Origin: Pseudarthrobacter sp. SSS035
GTDB taxonomy: Bacteria > Actinomycetota > Actinomycetes > Actinomycetales > Micrococcaceae
Assembly: GCF_023273875.1 (NCBI RefSeq)
Contig: NZ_CP096882.1
Coordinates: 1,984,001 to 2,048,000, forward strand
Length of the DNA stretch: 64,000 nt
Direction: 5' to 3'
The translations under genes were made by a program, and so were the position numbers. Positions 17,201-25,208 of this stretch are shown here, one piece after another (position 1 is the first letter of the stretch; each line of letters begins with the position of its first letter). The notes below the pieces were generated by a model. That model was given only the letters and a program-made list of their open reading frames with translations. It was not told the origin of the DNA and ran no database searches.

Positions 17201-19097
17201 CGAGGTCGTAGAGGAAGAGGTCCTGGCCGTTGGCGCGCCGAAGCTCAAAGGGACGCTGGTCCAGCACCTCAAGCCCCAGGTTGTGGAGGAATGGCAGGAA
17301 CCGGGTGAGGCTCTGTGCGCTGGTCAGGTAGAGGCGCATCCGCGCGTCCTCTGCCGGCGGCCGCGTGGCTTCCGGCCGGACATAGACAGTCAACAGGGGG
17401 TCGTCCAGCGCCCGCCCGCCCGTCCCGTCAAGATCGAATTCCTCGAAGGCGGCGATGTCGCGGACCGCGTCCTCGGCGTCGTGGTCCGCACGGTAGCCGG
17501 GCGGAAACGAGCCTTGCCACAGTGTCGAGAGCCGCGCCGCCTCCTCTGCGGTGAATCGGTCACGGAGGGACTCGTCCAGGCCCTCCGTCCACGAGCGGCT
17601 TGCCGCCACTACACGCCGCTCCAGCTCCAGGGGGTCGACGTCGGGCGCTGGCGTCCCGGGGCCCAGCAGGATCCGGAAGAACACCCGGGCCATGGGGGAG
17701 TCGCCCAACCGGACCTCGAACTCGATGGACGGGGATTTGAAGGCGTGCCTGAGTTCCTGCTCGATCCTGAGCCGGACCGCCGTGTTGTAGCGGCGCCGGG
17801 GAAGGAAAACCAGGGCGGACATGAAGCGGCCGATACTGTCCGGCCGCAGGAAAAGCCGCGTTTGGCGGCGCGGCTGCAGGCGCAAGATCTCCGTGGCCAG
17901 CTGGGCCAGATCGTGCTGTTCCATATGGAACAGCTCGTCGAGTGGAAACGACTCCAGCACCGCCAGCAGTTCCTTGCCCTGGGGCGAGGCAGTCTTGAAA
18001 CCAAGGCGCTCCTGCACGGCCAGGACCTTGTCCCGGACCACCGGAATGCGGCGTACGGACTGGCCTGTGGCGCCCGGGGCGAGCAGGCCCACAAAGCGCC
18101 GCTCTCCGGCCACGGCTCCGCCATCGTCGAAGATCCGAAGACGGATCTCGTCCAGGTAGGCGGGCCGGGGGACCGAGGAACGCAGATCCGAGGTAGCGAG
18201 CGTGAGTGCCCGCGGGCTGTGGAGGCTTGCCTCCCCGGACTCCTCTGTGTGAGGTGCGCCGGAGGCCGGACCGGTCCCGCCTTCCGGACGGTCCTCCCGG
18301 AGCAGCCCCAGCCCCGCGCCGGCCCGCACGCGCAGGGCATCCCGGCCGCCCGCCGTCGTGCGCTCATATTCGCTGTACCCGAGGAACACGAAGTTGCCGT
18401 TGTCCAGCCAGAGCAGCAGTTCCCGGAGCTGATCCGGGGCCGGGACCGTGGCGCTGGGGAATCCGTCAACGGAGCCGACGGCGGCTGTCACCTGGGCATG
18501 GATGGCTGGGAGGTCTTCGGCGACTGCCTGAACATCGGCCAGCACCCCGTGGAGGTTCGCGATGACTTCCTCGGCGCCCGAGTCCCCAGGCAGCCTGCCG
18601 ATTTCCACGGCCACCCAAGTCTCTGTGGTCCCCTCCTGGATGCCGTCCAACTCGTCCGGGCGCACGTCCGGGATTTCCGCGTGGCCGGCGTTCGCCGCTG
18701 TCAGTCCGGCCCGCGATGGCCCATGCGCGACGTCCAGCAACGCATGCGTTTCAGGGTCCCGCAACACCCGGAACGTGGGATGCACGAGCAGCCGGATCGA
18801 CGCGCTCTCCCTGGTCAGCTCGGCTGTCACCGAGTGAACCAGATGGGGCATGTCATTGGCGACCACCATCACAATGCTCGCATCGGTTTCATTCAGGACC
18901 CCGACGACGGACTGTCCGGGAGTGCGGATGCCCGCTAATTCCGCGTGGTACCGAGCCCGCCGGCCCAGGGTCTCCGGACTGTAGTCCAGGAGGTCCTCCG
19001 CCGCGACGTGCTCGTAGTAGTCCGCGAAGAAGGAATCGTTGGGCTCGAACGGACCGGCAGCCCCTCCCTGGGCAGCCGGTGCGGTTTCGCGTGACAT
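14208..19097 (-). CDS. gdh: NAD-specific glutamate dehydrogenase, large 180-kDa class
   Basis: 1629 residues, the normal length of the large NAD-GDH class found in Streptomyces and mycobacteria. The long N-terminal region includes ACT-like and helical parts. The catalytic part lies around residues 800-1200 and contains 'VIVPTGAKGGFYAKRLP', 'GIGDMSGDVFGNGMLLS' and 'GGIGTYIKASSETQAEVGD'. It oxidises L-glutamate to 2-oxoglutarate and ammonium, mainly for catabolism. I chose the ATG at 19097 because GGAGG lies 9 bases upstream; an in-frame ATG at 19190 would add 31 residues lacking family similarity. It is monocistronic as far as can be seen. The alanine dehydrogenase at 44 kb is a second amino-acid deaminase in the window. 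Confidence 0.95.
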   Translation of the reverse strand: MSRETAPAAQGGAAGPFEPNDSFFADYYEHVAAEDLLDYSPETLGRRARYHAELAGIRTPGQSVVGVLNETDASIVMVVANDMPHLVHSVTAELTRESASIRLLVHPTFRVLRDPETHALLDVAHGPSRAGLTAANAGHAEIPDVRPDELDGIQEGTTETWVAVEIGRLPGDSGAEEVIANLHGVLADVQAVAEDLPAIHAQVTAAVGSVDGFPSATVPAPDQLRELLLWLDNGNFVFLGYSEYERTTAGGRDALRVRAGAGLGLLREDRPEGGTGPASGAPHTEESGEASLHSPRALTLATSDLRSSVPRPAYLDEIRLRIFDDGGAVAGERRFVGLLAPGATGQSVRRIPVVRDKVLAVQERLGFKTASPQGKELLAVLESFPLDELFHMEQHDLAQLATEILRLQPRRQTRLFLRPDSIGRFMSALVFLPRRRYNTAVRLRIEQELRHAFKSPSIEFEVRLGDSPMARVFFRILLGPGTPAPDVDPLELERRVVAASRSWTEGLDESLRDRFTAEEAARLSTLWQGSFPPGYRADHDAEDAVRDIAAFEEFDLDGTGGRALDDPLLTVYVRPEATRPPAEDARMRLYLTSAQSLTRFLPFLHNLGLEVLDQRPFELRRANGQDLFLYDLGLKYPPGIDPLETSMLLADSFCAAMRGDIESDGFDALVIREGVSWRQAVVLRSYAKYLQQLGTLNSYGFMADTLLSNTRATHALLALFHAKFVPGIDWTRRLHDTAAARKELMAAIEEIPSLDADRLLRTFMNLIEATLRTNYFLDRPHVSFKLSPGAIPNAPFPRPKFEIWVYSPRVEGVHLRFGMLARGGLRWSNRSEDFRTEVLGLVKAQNVKNSVIVPTGAKGGFYAKRLPDPAIDRAAWMAEGQESYRIFIRGMLDLTDNLLGSGNGGTVVAPKNVVRHDGDDYYLVVAADKGTAAFSDTANEVAHAYGFWLDDAFASGGSVGYDHKAMGITARGVWASVKQHFSELGLDTQQEDFTVAGIGDMSGDVFGNGMLLSRHIVLVAAFDHRHIFLDPNPDPDASYAERRRLFGLPRSSWADYDARTISAGGGVYPRSAKTVPISDPVRIALGLERGRSSMAPQELLQAILRAPVDLIYNGGIGTYIKASSETQAEVGDKANDAIRINGHELRARVIAEGGNLGVTQRGRIEAALHGVLLNTDAIDNSAGVDCSDHEVNIKIFVDAMIAAGLMRREERAGFLHSLTDEVARLVLKDNTEQNALLVAERQLVLNWSPGFERTMDWLETTADLDRNLEGLPSTAALHARLEHGEGLTSPELSVLAAYAKIELARELNASDLADDPWFHQALRSYFPRQIVERFGAELDRHPLRREIVGTVMANDIVNIGGITFAFRAIEETTASAAAVARAFVVLREAYDLDSIVAALAALPPEFPSKESAGVALHMRRLLDRATRWYVTHDHRDQPISEALARIKPTLDILRTKTSHYLRGSDLDLVEDRLAHWDSVGLPAELGKRASDLLESFGLLDISLISEQVREPVTAIIDVHYAIFERIGVVRLLLRITDLPRANRWEALARAALRDDAYSAAADMTTSVMKSTPPQAAGVDAMERIVAWERGYQEQLARIKDTFAEVTKPGDVDIASISVALKLLRTLVRR

Positions 19098-19173
19098 TCC
19101 ACTGCGCCTCCACGGCAAGGGCTGGCACCACTGGCCGTGGTCCCCTGGGGAAGCCTCATGCCTGACTTCATCA

Positions 19174-19198
19174 TGGACGCCCCGCCACATGGCGTCCA
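19174..19198 (-). terminator. Hairpin between the histidine phosphatase and gdh genes
   Basis: Perfect 8-bp arms TGGACGCC (19174-19181) and GGCGTCCA (19191-19198) with a 9-base loop lie 15 bases after the minus-strand phosphatase stop and upstream of gdh. It may end the phosphatase message or affect readthrough into gdh. There is no U-tract. Confidence 0.45.
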
Positions 19199-19212
19199 GT
19201 GTTTCGCAGCGG

Positions 19213-19884
19213 CTACGCGGCGCCGCCCGTGGGGTCCTCGGCGGTCGGATCCGCGAGAGCTAGGCCGCCCACCGGGCTCCCGTCCCAGTGGATCAGCTTC
19301 CAACCGGCGCCGGGGTCCCCTTCCAGGGCCACAATGCCCGTGTTGGACAGGGCGTGGCGGGCTGCGAACTCATGGTCGGCGCCGGCGGCGCGGCGACCGG
19401 TCCACGTGCGGATGGCCGCGCCGTGACTCACCACGGCCGCGACGGCGGAGCCACCATTGTTGGCCGCGCGCTCGGCAATCCGGTAGATGGCGGCGTCGTA
19501 CCGTTCGAAAAACTCGTGGCCGTCCGGGCCAGCCGGCATCCGGCGGTCCAGGTCACCGGCTGCCCACGCGAACACTGTCCCCATGTAGCGCATGTGCGAC
19601 TCGTGGTCGGTCAGTTTCTCCAGCGCCCCTGCTTCGATCTCGTGCAGCCCATCCAGGACTTCAACCTCAAGCCCGTGGAGCCGGGACAGCGGGGCGGCCG
19701 TGATCTGGGTCCGCAGAAGTGTTGATGCGTACACTGCGCCTATCTGCTCGTTGGCCAGGGACCGTGCCATGGCCTCGGCCTGGCGTTCTCCCAGCTCGGT
19801 CAGCCCCGGCCCCGGGTGGGCGGTGTCCAGCTGGCCGAGTACGTTGCCGGGGGTCTGTCCGTGGCGGATGAGGAGCAGCTTCAT
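19213..19884 (-). CDS. Histidine phosphatase family protein (phosphoglycerate mutase-like)
   Basis: 223 residues. The catalytic RHG is at residues 7-9 ('LLLIRHGQTPGN'), and the second catalytic His is in 'VVSHGAAIRTW'. The Glu in 'HEIEAGALE' fits the family's acid. It starts at ATG 19884, because upstream sequence in the same frame is non-coding and overlaps purB and its terminator. Members act on small phosphorylated molecules or proteins; the 'GVAEG'-type features of true phosphoglycerate mutases are absent, so the substrate is unknown. It is separated from purB by a dispersed repeat and a strong terminator. Confidence 0.88.
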   Translation of the reverse strand: MKLLLIRHGQTPGNVLGQLDTAHPGPGLTELGERQAEAMARSLANEQIGAVYASTLLRTQITAAPLSRLHGLEVEVLDGLHEIEAGALEKLTDHESHMRYMGTVFAWAAGDLDRRMPAGPDGHEFFERYDAAIYRIAERAANNGGSAVAAVVSHGAAIRTWTGRRAAGADHEFAARHALSNTGIVALEGDPGAGWKLIHWDGSPVGGLALADPTAEDPTGGAA

Positions 19885-19959
19885 GACTCCAGTTTCGCAT
19901 CCGGCGGCGAGATTCGGCGTCTGCCTGCCGGGCCGGCGCCGTGCGTTCCCACCGCAACC

Positions 19960-19982
19960 GGTTTCGGCAGGCTCAACCACCG
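19960..19982 (-). repeat. Dispersed GGTTGAGCCTGTCGAAAC-type repeat, copy 2
   Basis: The plus strand reads GGTTTCGGCAGGCTCAACC followed by ACCG, which is the reverse complement of the family consensus. It is adjacent to the purB terminator in the purB/phosphatase gap. Confidence 0.7.
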
Positions 19983-20013
19983 AAAAGCGCCGGGCCCTCC
20001 AAGGACCCGGCGC
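19983..20013 (-). terminator. Intrinsic terminator of purB
   Basis: The 8-bp GC arms GCGCCGGG (19987-19994) and CCCGGCGC (20006-20013) have extra pairing inside the loop. On the minus strand the stem is followed by TTTTCGG. It lies 33 bases after the purB stop. This is one of the best intrinsic terminators in the window. Confidence 0.75.
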
Positions 20014-20045
20014 CGCCGTCGTACTTCTTGTGCCCGCGGGCGTGC

Positions 20046-21488
20046 TTACTTGAGGTGGTCCACCAGCTGGTCCGCGATGCCGGTGTACTTGCCCGGCGTG
20101 AGGGCCAGCAGCCGCGCCTCGGCCTCGGGGGAGAGGCCCAGGCTCTGCACGAATTCCTGCATCCGGGCGGCATCCACACGCTGGCCGCGGGTGAGGTCCT
20201 TGAGCCGCTCGTACGGGTTTTCCATGCCTTCGACGCCGGCGATCGCTTCGGCACGCATGACCATTTGGATGGCCTCGCCCAGAACTTCCCAGTTGGTGTC
20301 CAGGTCCCCGGCGAGCACGTCTTCGGCAACATCGAGGCGGTCCAGGCCCTTGGCCACGTTGGAGATCGCCAGGAGGGAGTGGCCGAACGCCACACCGATG
20401 TTGCGCTGGCTGGAGGAGTCGGTGAGGTCGCGTTGCCAGCGGGAGGTCACCAGCGTGGAGCCCAGCACGTCCAGGAGGCCGGAGGAAATTTCCAGGTTCG
20501 CTTCGGCGTTCTCGAACCGGATGGGGTTGACCTTGTGCGGCATGGTGGAGGATCCGGTGGCGCCGGCCACGGGGATCTGGGCGAAGTAGCCGATGGAGAT
20601 GTAGCTCCACATGTCCGTGCAGACGTTGTGCAGGATCCGGTTGAACCGCGCGACGTCGGCGTACAGCTCGGCCTGCCAGTCGTGGCTTTCGATCTGGGTG
20701 GTCAGCGGGTTCCAGGTCAGGCCCAGGCCCTCGACGAAGGACTTGGCCACCTGCTGCCAGTCAGCGCCGGGGACAGAGGCCACGTGGGCTGCATAGGTGC
20801 CGGTGGCGCCGTTGATTTTGCCCAGGTATTCGGTCTCCGCGATCCGGTCCAGCTGGCGGGTCAGGCGGTGCGCGATGACGGCCAGTTCCTTGCCCAGGGT
20901 GGTGGGCGTGGCCGGCTGGCCGTGCGTGCGGGACAGCATGGGGACCGCGCGGTTGTCCTCGGCCATCTTGCTGATCTGGGCAACGAGGGCGCGTGCGGCG
21001 GGCAGCCACACGTCCTCCACAGCACCCTTGACGCCCAGGGCGTAAGAGAGGTTGTTGATGTCCTCGGACGTGCAGCCGAAGTGGACCATGGCGGTCAGGT
21101 TCTCGATGCCGATGGCGGGCAGCCGGCGGCCGATGTAGTACTCCACAGCCTTCACGTCATGGACCGTAACGGCTTCGATTTCGGCGAGCTCGGACACCGA
21201 GGCGGAGTTGAATTCGGTGACGATCGCGCGGAGCTTTTCCTGCTGTTCCGCGGTGAGCTGACCTGCGCCGGGAAGGACATTGTTGCTGGTCAGGTGGATG
21301 AGCCACTCGACTTCCACGGCCACGCGGTCACGGTTCAGGGCTGCCTCGGACAGGTAGTCAACGAGGGGCGCAACGGCGGACTGGTAGCGGCCGTCCAGCG
21401 GACCCAGGGCGATCTGGTCCGGTGACGCGGCAAGGGCCAGGCGTCCGGAGGGCGTGCGGGTATCAGCTGTGGCGGCAGTTTCAGGCAT
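20046..21488 (-). CDS. purB: Adenylosuccinate lyase
   Basis: 480 residues. The fumarase/aspartase superfamily signature 'GSSTMPHKVNPIRFENAEAN' is at about residue 295-315, and 'TSEDINNLSYAL' and 'SRTHGQPATPTTLGKE' supply the other active-site segments. It carries out two steps: splitting SAICAR to AICAR in purine synthesis and adenylosuccinate to AMP. The length fits the longer actinobacterial and E. coli-like form. The start ATG at 21488 is divergent from the small WXG-like gene, with a 189-base shared upstream region. Confidence 0.95.
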   Translation of the reverse strand: MPETAATADTRTPSGRLALAASPDQIALGPLDGRYQSAVAPLVDYLSEAALNRDRVAVEVEWLIHLTSNNVLPGAGQLTAEQQEKLRAIVTEFNSASVSELAEIEAVTVHDVKAVEYYIGRRLPAIGIENLTAMVHFGCTSEDINNLSYALGVKGAVEDVWLPAARALVAQISKMAEDNRAVPMLSRTHGQPATPTTLGKELAVIAHRLTRQLDRIAETEYLGKINGATGTYAAHVASVPGADWQQVAKSFVEGLGLTWNPLTTQIESHDWQAELYADVARFNRILHNVCTDMWSYISIGYFAQIPVAGATGSSTMPHKVNPIRFENAEANLEISSGLLDVLGSTLVTSRWQRDLTDSSSQRNIGVAFGHSLLAISNVAKGLDRLDVAEDVLAGDLDTNWEVLGEAIQMVMRAEAIAGVEGMENPYERLKDLTRGQRVDAARMQEFVQSLGLSPEAEARLLALTPGKYTGIADQLVDHLK

Positions 21489-21677
21489 GTGTTGATTCTT
21501 TCATGAACTCCTCACTGCCGCTTAAGCGCTCCGTCGCATGTGAACAGCGGCGTGACTTGTCCACATAGCCGACGGCGGTGCTTCCGTCGTGGGGGCGGCA
21601 TTCCGTAGCGTCGGGGTTCAGGAGTTGGCCTTGACGGACGAGAGGTTCGGGCGGATATCCGGGACGGGGGAACGGGC

Positions 21678-21980
21678 ATGGGCAGTGACGTGACGGCAGC
21701 CGACATCGCGGCATGCATGTCCCGAGGTTATGAGGTTCAGCAGTTGGCGGCCCGGGTTGACCTTTGCCTGGCGAGGGTGGAAAAGGTCCTCGGCGGCTTT
21801 CGCGAGATCCAGCTTTTGGACTGGCAGTCACCTGCCGGGAGGGCGTACAGGAACTCGGTGGCTCTGCAGGAGGTGGCCCTAGGGAGGGCGAGGGTACGGC
21901 TCGAGGACGCGCTGGCTTCGGTGAAACGCCACGCGCAGGCGGTGGGAACGTCCGCCGGCAACCCGGCGGGGCGGTACTGA
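21678..21980 (+). CDS. Small WXG100-like helical protein
   Basis: 100 residues, helix-rich and without signal peptide or membrane segment. Trp49 lies in 'LDWQSPAGRAYRNSV' between two predicted helices (about 18-43 and 58-88), resembling the W-x-G turn of WXG100/ESAT-6 family proteins; Tyr57 follows. The stop TGA overlaps the ATG of the next gene by one base, so it is coupled to the hydrolase. The family assignment is from the shape and Trp context only. No EccC-type ATPase or other type VII secretion gene is present in the window. Confidence 0.6.
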   Translation: MGSDVTAADIAACMSRGYEVQQLAARVDLCLARVEKVLGGFREIQLLDWQSPAGRAYRNSVALQEVALGRARVRLEDALASVKRHAQAVGTSAGNPAGRY

Positions 21981-23419
21981 TGGCCGAGGTGACGCCATCC
22001 GGCAGCGGCGGCCCTATCCAGCTGACAGGGCCTGCCGTGGACGGGGGCATGGAAATCAGGGGCGGCGTTGGTGGCATCAGTTTTCAGTTGGAGGAGCTCG
22101 TAGGCGGCGCGGAGAAGCTCGACGCTGCTGCGGGGGAGCTGGCTGCCGTGGAAGTGGAGGTCCGCCGCATCTGGGAAGACCTGTGCCCGTACCAGGATGA
22201 AGCGCGTCCCACCGGAACGGCGGCCCTGATTGGCGTCGGAGAGGCGCAGTGGAGTGTCCAGGCCGTCCGTGCGGAGCTGCAAGGAATCAGCAGCCAGGTG
22301 CGGGACTGCAAAAGGAACTACGAAACGGCGGAAGCGTGGGCGGGATTCTCGCGCGGAATGGGCGGCGGACTGACGCGCCCCGAAACCCTTGGCAGGCAGG
22401 CGGTAGACCTCGGCTTGGGTCCGGTTCCCAACAGGGAAGTCACAGAACTCGCCGTGGGACCTATTGCCATGGCTGCCTTGTTGGCAGTCTCCCCGGAGCG
22501 CTTTTGGGCAGCGCTCGCGGCAGACATGGCGGCGGGCAGGCATATTGCGGCGGCGGTACCTTTGCTCGCCGGTGTGTCCGGGCGTTCAAACCGAATCCTT
22601 CAGCCTCGTCCGGTCACGTTGGAAAAGAAGGAGACGCTGCCCATTGAATTCGACGGTTCACCGGCTGCGTTGTTGGAACGGGCACGGATCATCGATGAAC
22701 GCGGTGAAGGCTACATCGAAGTCATCGAAGTGGATAACGGCGGAAAGAAGGCTTACGTGGTGGTCATTCCCGGAACGCAGGCCGGAGGTGAAATGGGCGG
22801 CGTTAATCCGTTCGACGAAGTCGGCATCGTTGAAGGGCTGGGCCACAGCTCGGCAGAAATCAACGCAGCGGTGTTTCAAGCCCTGCAGGCTGCCGGCGCG
22901 GAAAAGGGGGCACCCGTAGTGGCAGTGGGTTACAGCCAAGGTGGAATCCATGCAATGAACCTGGCGGCCGACGATCTTTTCCTGAACGAGTACGACATGA
23001 AATATGTCCTCACCGCAGGGTCTCCCGTGGGTGGCATTGTTCCGGACGCCGACGTCACTGCTCTTCACCTGGAGCACAGGCAGGATTGGGTGCCCGGCAC
23101 TGACGGTACACCGAACCCGGACGCCCGAAACCGGGTTACGGTGACCCTCAACAGCCCAGTAACCACGCCCCAAGGTGGCGAGTTCGGTATTGGGCCGGGC
23201 CACAATCTCAACAACTACCAGGGAGCCGCGCGGCTCGTCGCAGCAAGCGACGATCCCTCTCTGATGGCGTCAACCGCGGTTCTTGGCGGCGTCCTGGGGG
23301 CAGGCGGCACGGCAACGGCCACCCGCTTCGCACTGTCCCGTTCGAAGCCACCTGAACTGCTACCGAGGTCCAAGCCGGATGCTCCACAGCGGGCCTCTGA
23401 GATTGACCGGACGAGGTAA
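21980..23419 (+). CDS. WXG-like N-terminal domain fused to an alpha/beta hydrolase; putative secreted effector or lipase-like enzyme
   Basis: 479 residues. Residues 30-130 are helix-rich with Trp65 and Trp91 and resemble a WXG/ESAT-6-like hairpin. The C-terminal part is an alpha/beta hydrolase: 'VVAVGYSQGGIHAMNLA' places the nucleophile at Ser319, Asp369 in 'RQDWVPG' is the likely acid, and His408 in 'GPGHNLNNY' completes the triad in the right order. The start ATG overlaps the stop of the small WXG-like gene. There is no signal peptide, so export, if any, would need a type VII-like route. The substrate is unknown; ester or thioester hydrolysis is the family expectation. GC is slightly lower and codon use less extreme than in its neighbours. 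Confidence 0.65.
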   Translation: MAEVTPSGSGGPIQLTGPAVDGGMEIRGGVGGISFQLEELVGGAEKLDAAAGELAAVEVEVRRIWEDLCPYQDEARPTGTAALIGVGEAQWSVQAVRAELQGISSQVRDCKRNYETAEAWAGFSRGMGGGLTRPETLGRQAVDLGLGPVPNREVTELAVGPIAMAALLAVSPERFWAALAADMAAGRHIAAAVPLLAGVSGRSNRILQPRPVTLEKKETLPIEFDGSPAALLERARIIDERGEGYIEVIEVDNGGKKAYVVVIPGTQAGGEMGGVNPFDEVGIVEGLGHSSAEINAAVFQALQAAGAEKGAPVVAVGYSQGGIHAMNLAADDLFLNEYDMKYVLTAGSPVGGIVPDADVTALHLEHRQDWVPGTDGTPNPDARNRVTVTLNSPVTTPQGGEFGIGPGHNLNNYQGAARLVAASDDPSLMASTAVLGGVLGAGGTATATRFALSRSKPPELLPRSKPDAPQRASEIDRTR

Positions 23420-23427
23420 TCCGACGG

Positions 23428-23856
23428 TCAGCGCTTGCCGGCCCCTGTCAGCCGTCCTGCCACCAGCGAAATGAGGGTGATGATGATGGCCGCGAGGACC
23501 GCCGTCCAGAGGAACGAGTCAATGGTGAAGTGCACCGGCGTGTAACTGCTGAGCCAGGACGTCAGGTAGAGCATGGCGGCGTTGATGACGATCGTGAAGA
23601 GGCCCAGTGTGAGGATGGTGATGGGCAAGGACAAGAGGCTGACCAGGGGCCGGACGAACGCGTTGACCACGCCGAAAATCAAACCGACGAACAAGTACGC
23701 CAGGATGATGCCGATGGTGTCGGTGCCCTGCGTTACGCCCGAGTTGGCCACCGCCTCGGTAGTCGCCGAAGTTGAGATATCCAGGCCCGGCAGTATCCAG
23801 CTGGCAATCCAGAGGGCCAGCCCGTTGATAAGGACTCGAACAATAAAAGAGCGCAT
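23428..23856 (-). CDS. Phage holin superfamily IV-like membrane protein
   Basis: 142 residues with four hydrophobic segments (about 5-20, 45-65, 72-95 and 115-135) and almost no soluble part. 'FVGLIFGVVNAFVRPLVSLL' and 'LPITILTLGLFTIVINAAML' match the four-helix 'mycobacterial holin' family (YvlD-like). In non-phage chromosomes these proteins are common and of unknown role, so the holin name is not evidence of phage. It is convergent with the hydrolase gene (8-base gap) and divergent from the hisC-like gene. Confidence 0.82.
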   Translation of the reverse strand: MRSFIVRVLINGLALWIASWILPGLDISTSATTEAVANSGVTQGTDTIGIILAYLFVGLIFGVVNAFVRPLVSLLSLPITILTLGLFTIVINAAMLYLTSWLSSYTPVHFTIDSFLWTAVLAAIIITLISLVAGRLTGAGKR

Positions 23857-23939
23857 AGGCCCATGCTGTCACACTGCCCCTGGGCCCCGTCTGAGTTCCT
23901 GCCCGCCCCGTGCCGTTCACGCGAAGTAGGCTAGTTTGC

Positions 23940-25050
23940 ATGACTTCACCCGAGATCCTGCCTGGCGAAATCCGGCCGCGCCCCGTGGTTGGCCGGCTAC
24001 CCCGGTACGCCGCAGGAAAGCCTCCCGTCGCCGTGGATGGGCTGGCCAGCTACAAGCTGTCCTCCAACGAGAACCCCCTGCCCCCCCCTTCCGGCAGTGC
24101 TGGAGGCAATTTCCAACCAGACGGACTTCAACCGCTACCCCGATCCCCTCAGCAGCAAGCTTCGTGCGGCGCTCGCCGAGTTCCTGGCGGTGCCGGCCGA
24201 GGACGTGGTCACCGGCGCCGGAAGCCTCGGAGCCCTCAACCAGTTGCTGTCCACGTTCGCCGGCCAGAACGACGACGGCAAAGCGGACGAGGTGATCTAT
24301 GCGTGGCGGTCCTTCGAGGCGTATCCCATCAGCGTGGGCCTTGTGGGTGCGGAGAGCGTCCGCATTCCGCTGACGGCCGAGGGACGCCACGACCTGGATG
24401 CCATGGCTGCAGCCGTAACGGTCCGCACCAAAGTCATCCTGCTCTGCACCCCGAACAACCCCACCGGCCCCATCCTGACCACTGCCGAAACGGAGCGGTT
24501 CATCCAGGCGGTCCCGTCCGACGTCGTGGTGGTGATTGACGAGGCCTACCAAGAGTTCGTCCGCGCCAGCGATGCTGTGGACGGCATCGCGATGTACCGC
24601 AAATACCCGAATGTTGTGGTGCTCCGGACGTTCTCCAAGGCCCATGGACTGGCGGGCCTGCGCGTGGGATACAGCGTCTCCAACCCCGGGCTGACCCAGT
24701 ACCTTCGCGTGGCCGCCACACCCTTCGCCGTGTCACAGATCGCTGAAAATGCAGCCATTGTGTCGCTGCAGAATTACCCCCTGGTTGTAGAAAGGGTACA
24801 AAGCATCGTGGACGAACGAACCCGCGTAACCTCCGGACTGCGTGAACTCGGCTGGTTCGTACCCGAGGCGCAGGGCAACTTCGTCTGGTTGAACCTGGGC
24901 GAAAACAGCTCGGAATTTGCCGAACTGGCGGGCACGCAGGCGCTTTCAGTGCGCGCCTTCGGCGGCGATGGCGTGCGCGTCAGCATCGGTGAGGTCGAGG
25001 CCAACAGCCGGTTCCTCGAGCTCTGTGCAAACTATACAAAGGCGCCGTAG
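23940..25050 (+). pseudogene. hisC: Histidinol-phosphate aminotransferase-like gene with frameshift at a C8 tract
   Basis: The ATG at 23940 opens a frame that encodes a proper N-terminus up to 'LSSNENPLPPP'. From there the match continues in the +1 frame: 'LPAVLEAISNQTDFNRYPDP' through to the TAG at 25050. The switch is at CCCCCCCC (24081-24088). Seven C would restore one continuous 370-residue chain. The downstream part has the PLP signature 'TFSKAHGLAGLRVGY' and all of the aminotransferase core. So either the gene is inactivated, the tract varies in length, or the base call is wrong. As a working enzyme it would convert imidazole-acetol phosphate and glutamate to histidinol phosphate, or act on aromatic 2-oxoacids. 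No other his gene is nearby. Confidence 0.85.
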
Positions 25051-25119
25051 CGTTCCTAGTGCTTAACATGCACCAGCAGCGGCACCTACTGAAGATAAAG
25101 TAAGGACCAGTAAGCCAAT

Positions 25120-25161
25120 ATATATGCCAACAAGGGAATGCATTCCCCCAACGGCATATAT
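25120..25161. promoter_or_regulatory. Nested palindrome upstream of the E1alpha gene; candidate operator
   Basis: GGGAATGCATTCCC (25134-25147) is a perfect 14-bp palindrome. Outer arms ATATATGCC (25120-25128) and GGCATATAT (25153-25161) share the same centre, 5 bases from the inner element on each side. The whole lies 48 bases upstream of the E1alpha ATG. The symmetry suggests binding of a dimer or tetramer. The regulator is unknown; Lrp/AsnC proteins often control such operons. Confidence 0.55.
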
Positions 25162-25169
25162 CCCAGCGA

Positions 25170-25192
25170 CATTGCAATGCATCCGCATGCGG
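25170..25192. promoter_or_regulatory. Two further short palindromes before the E1alpha gene
   Basis: CATTGCAATG (25170-25179) and CCGCATGCGG (25183-25192) are perfect 10-bp palindromes between the nested palindrome and the AAGGAG ribosome site. They could be secondary operator sites or leader structure. Confidence 0.4.
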
Positions 25193-25208
25193 CAAGCAAG
25201 GAGACGGT

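Noticed and set aside
23428..23856. Prophage marker from the holin-like protein
   Set aside because: The family is common in bacterial chromosomes without phage, and no other phage gene is nearby.
24081..24088. Programmed +1 frameshift at the hisC C8 tract
   Set aside because: The slippery context fits, but no stimulatory structure or in-frame stop at the shift point was seen, and known hisC genes do not need it; a sequencing error or mutation is simpler.
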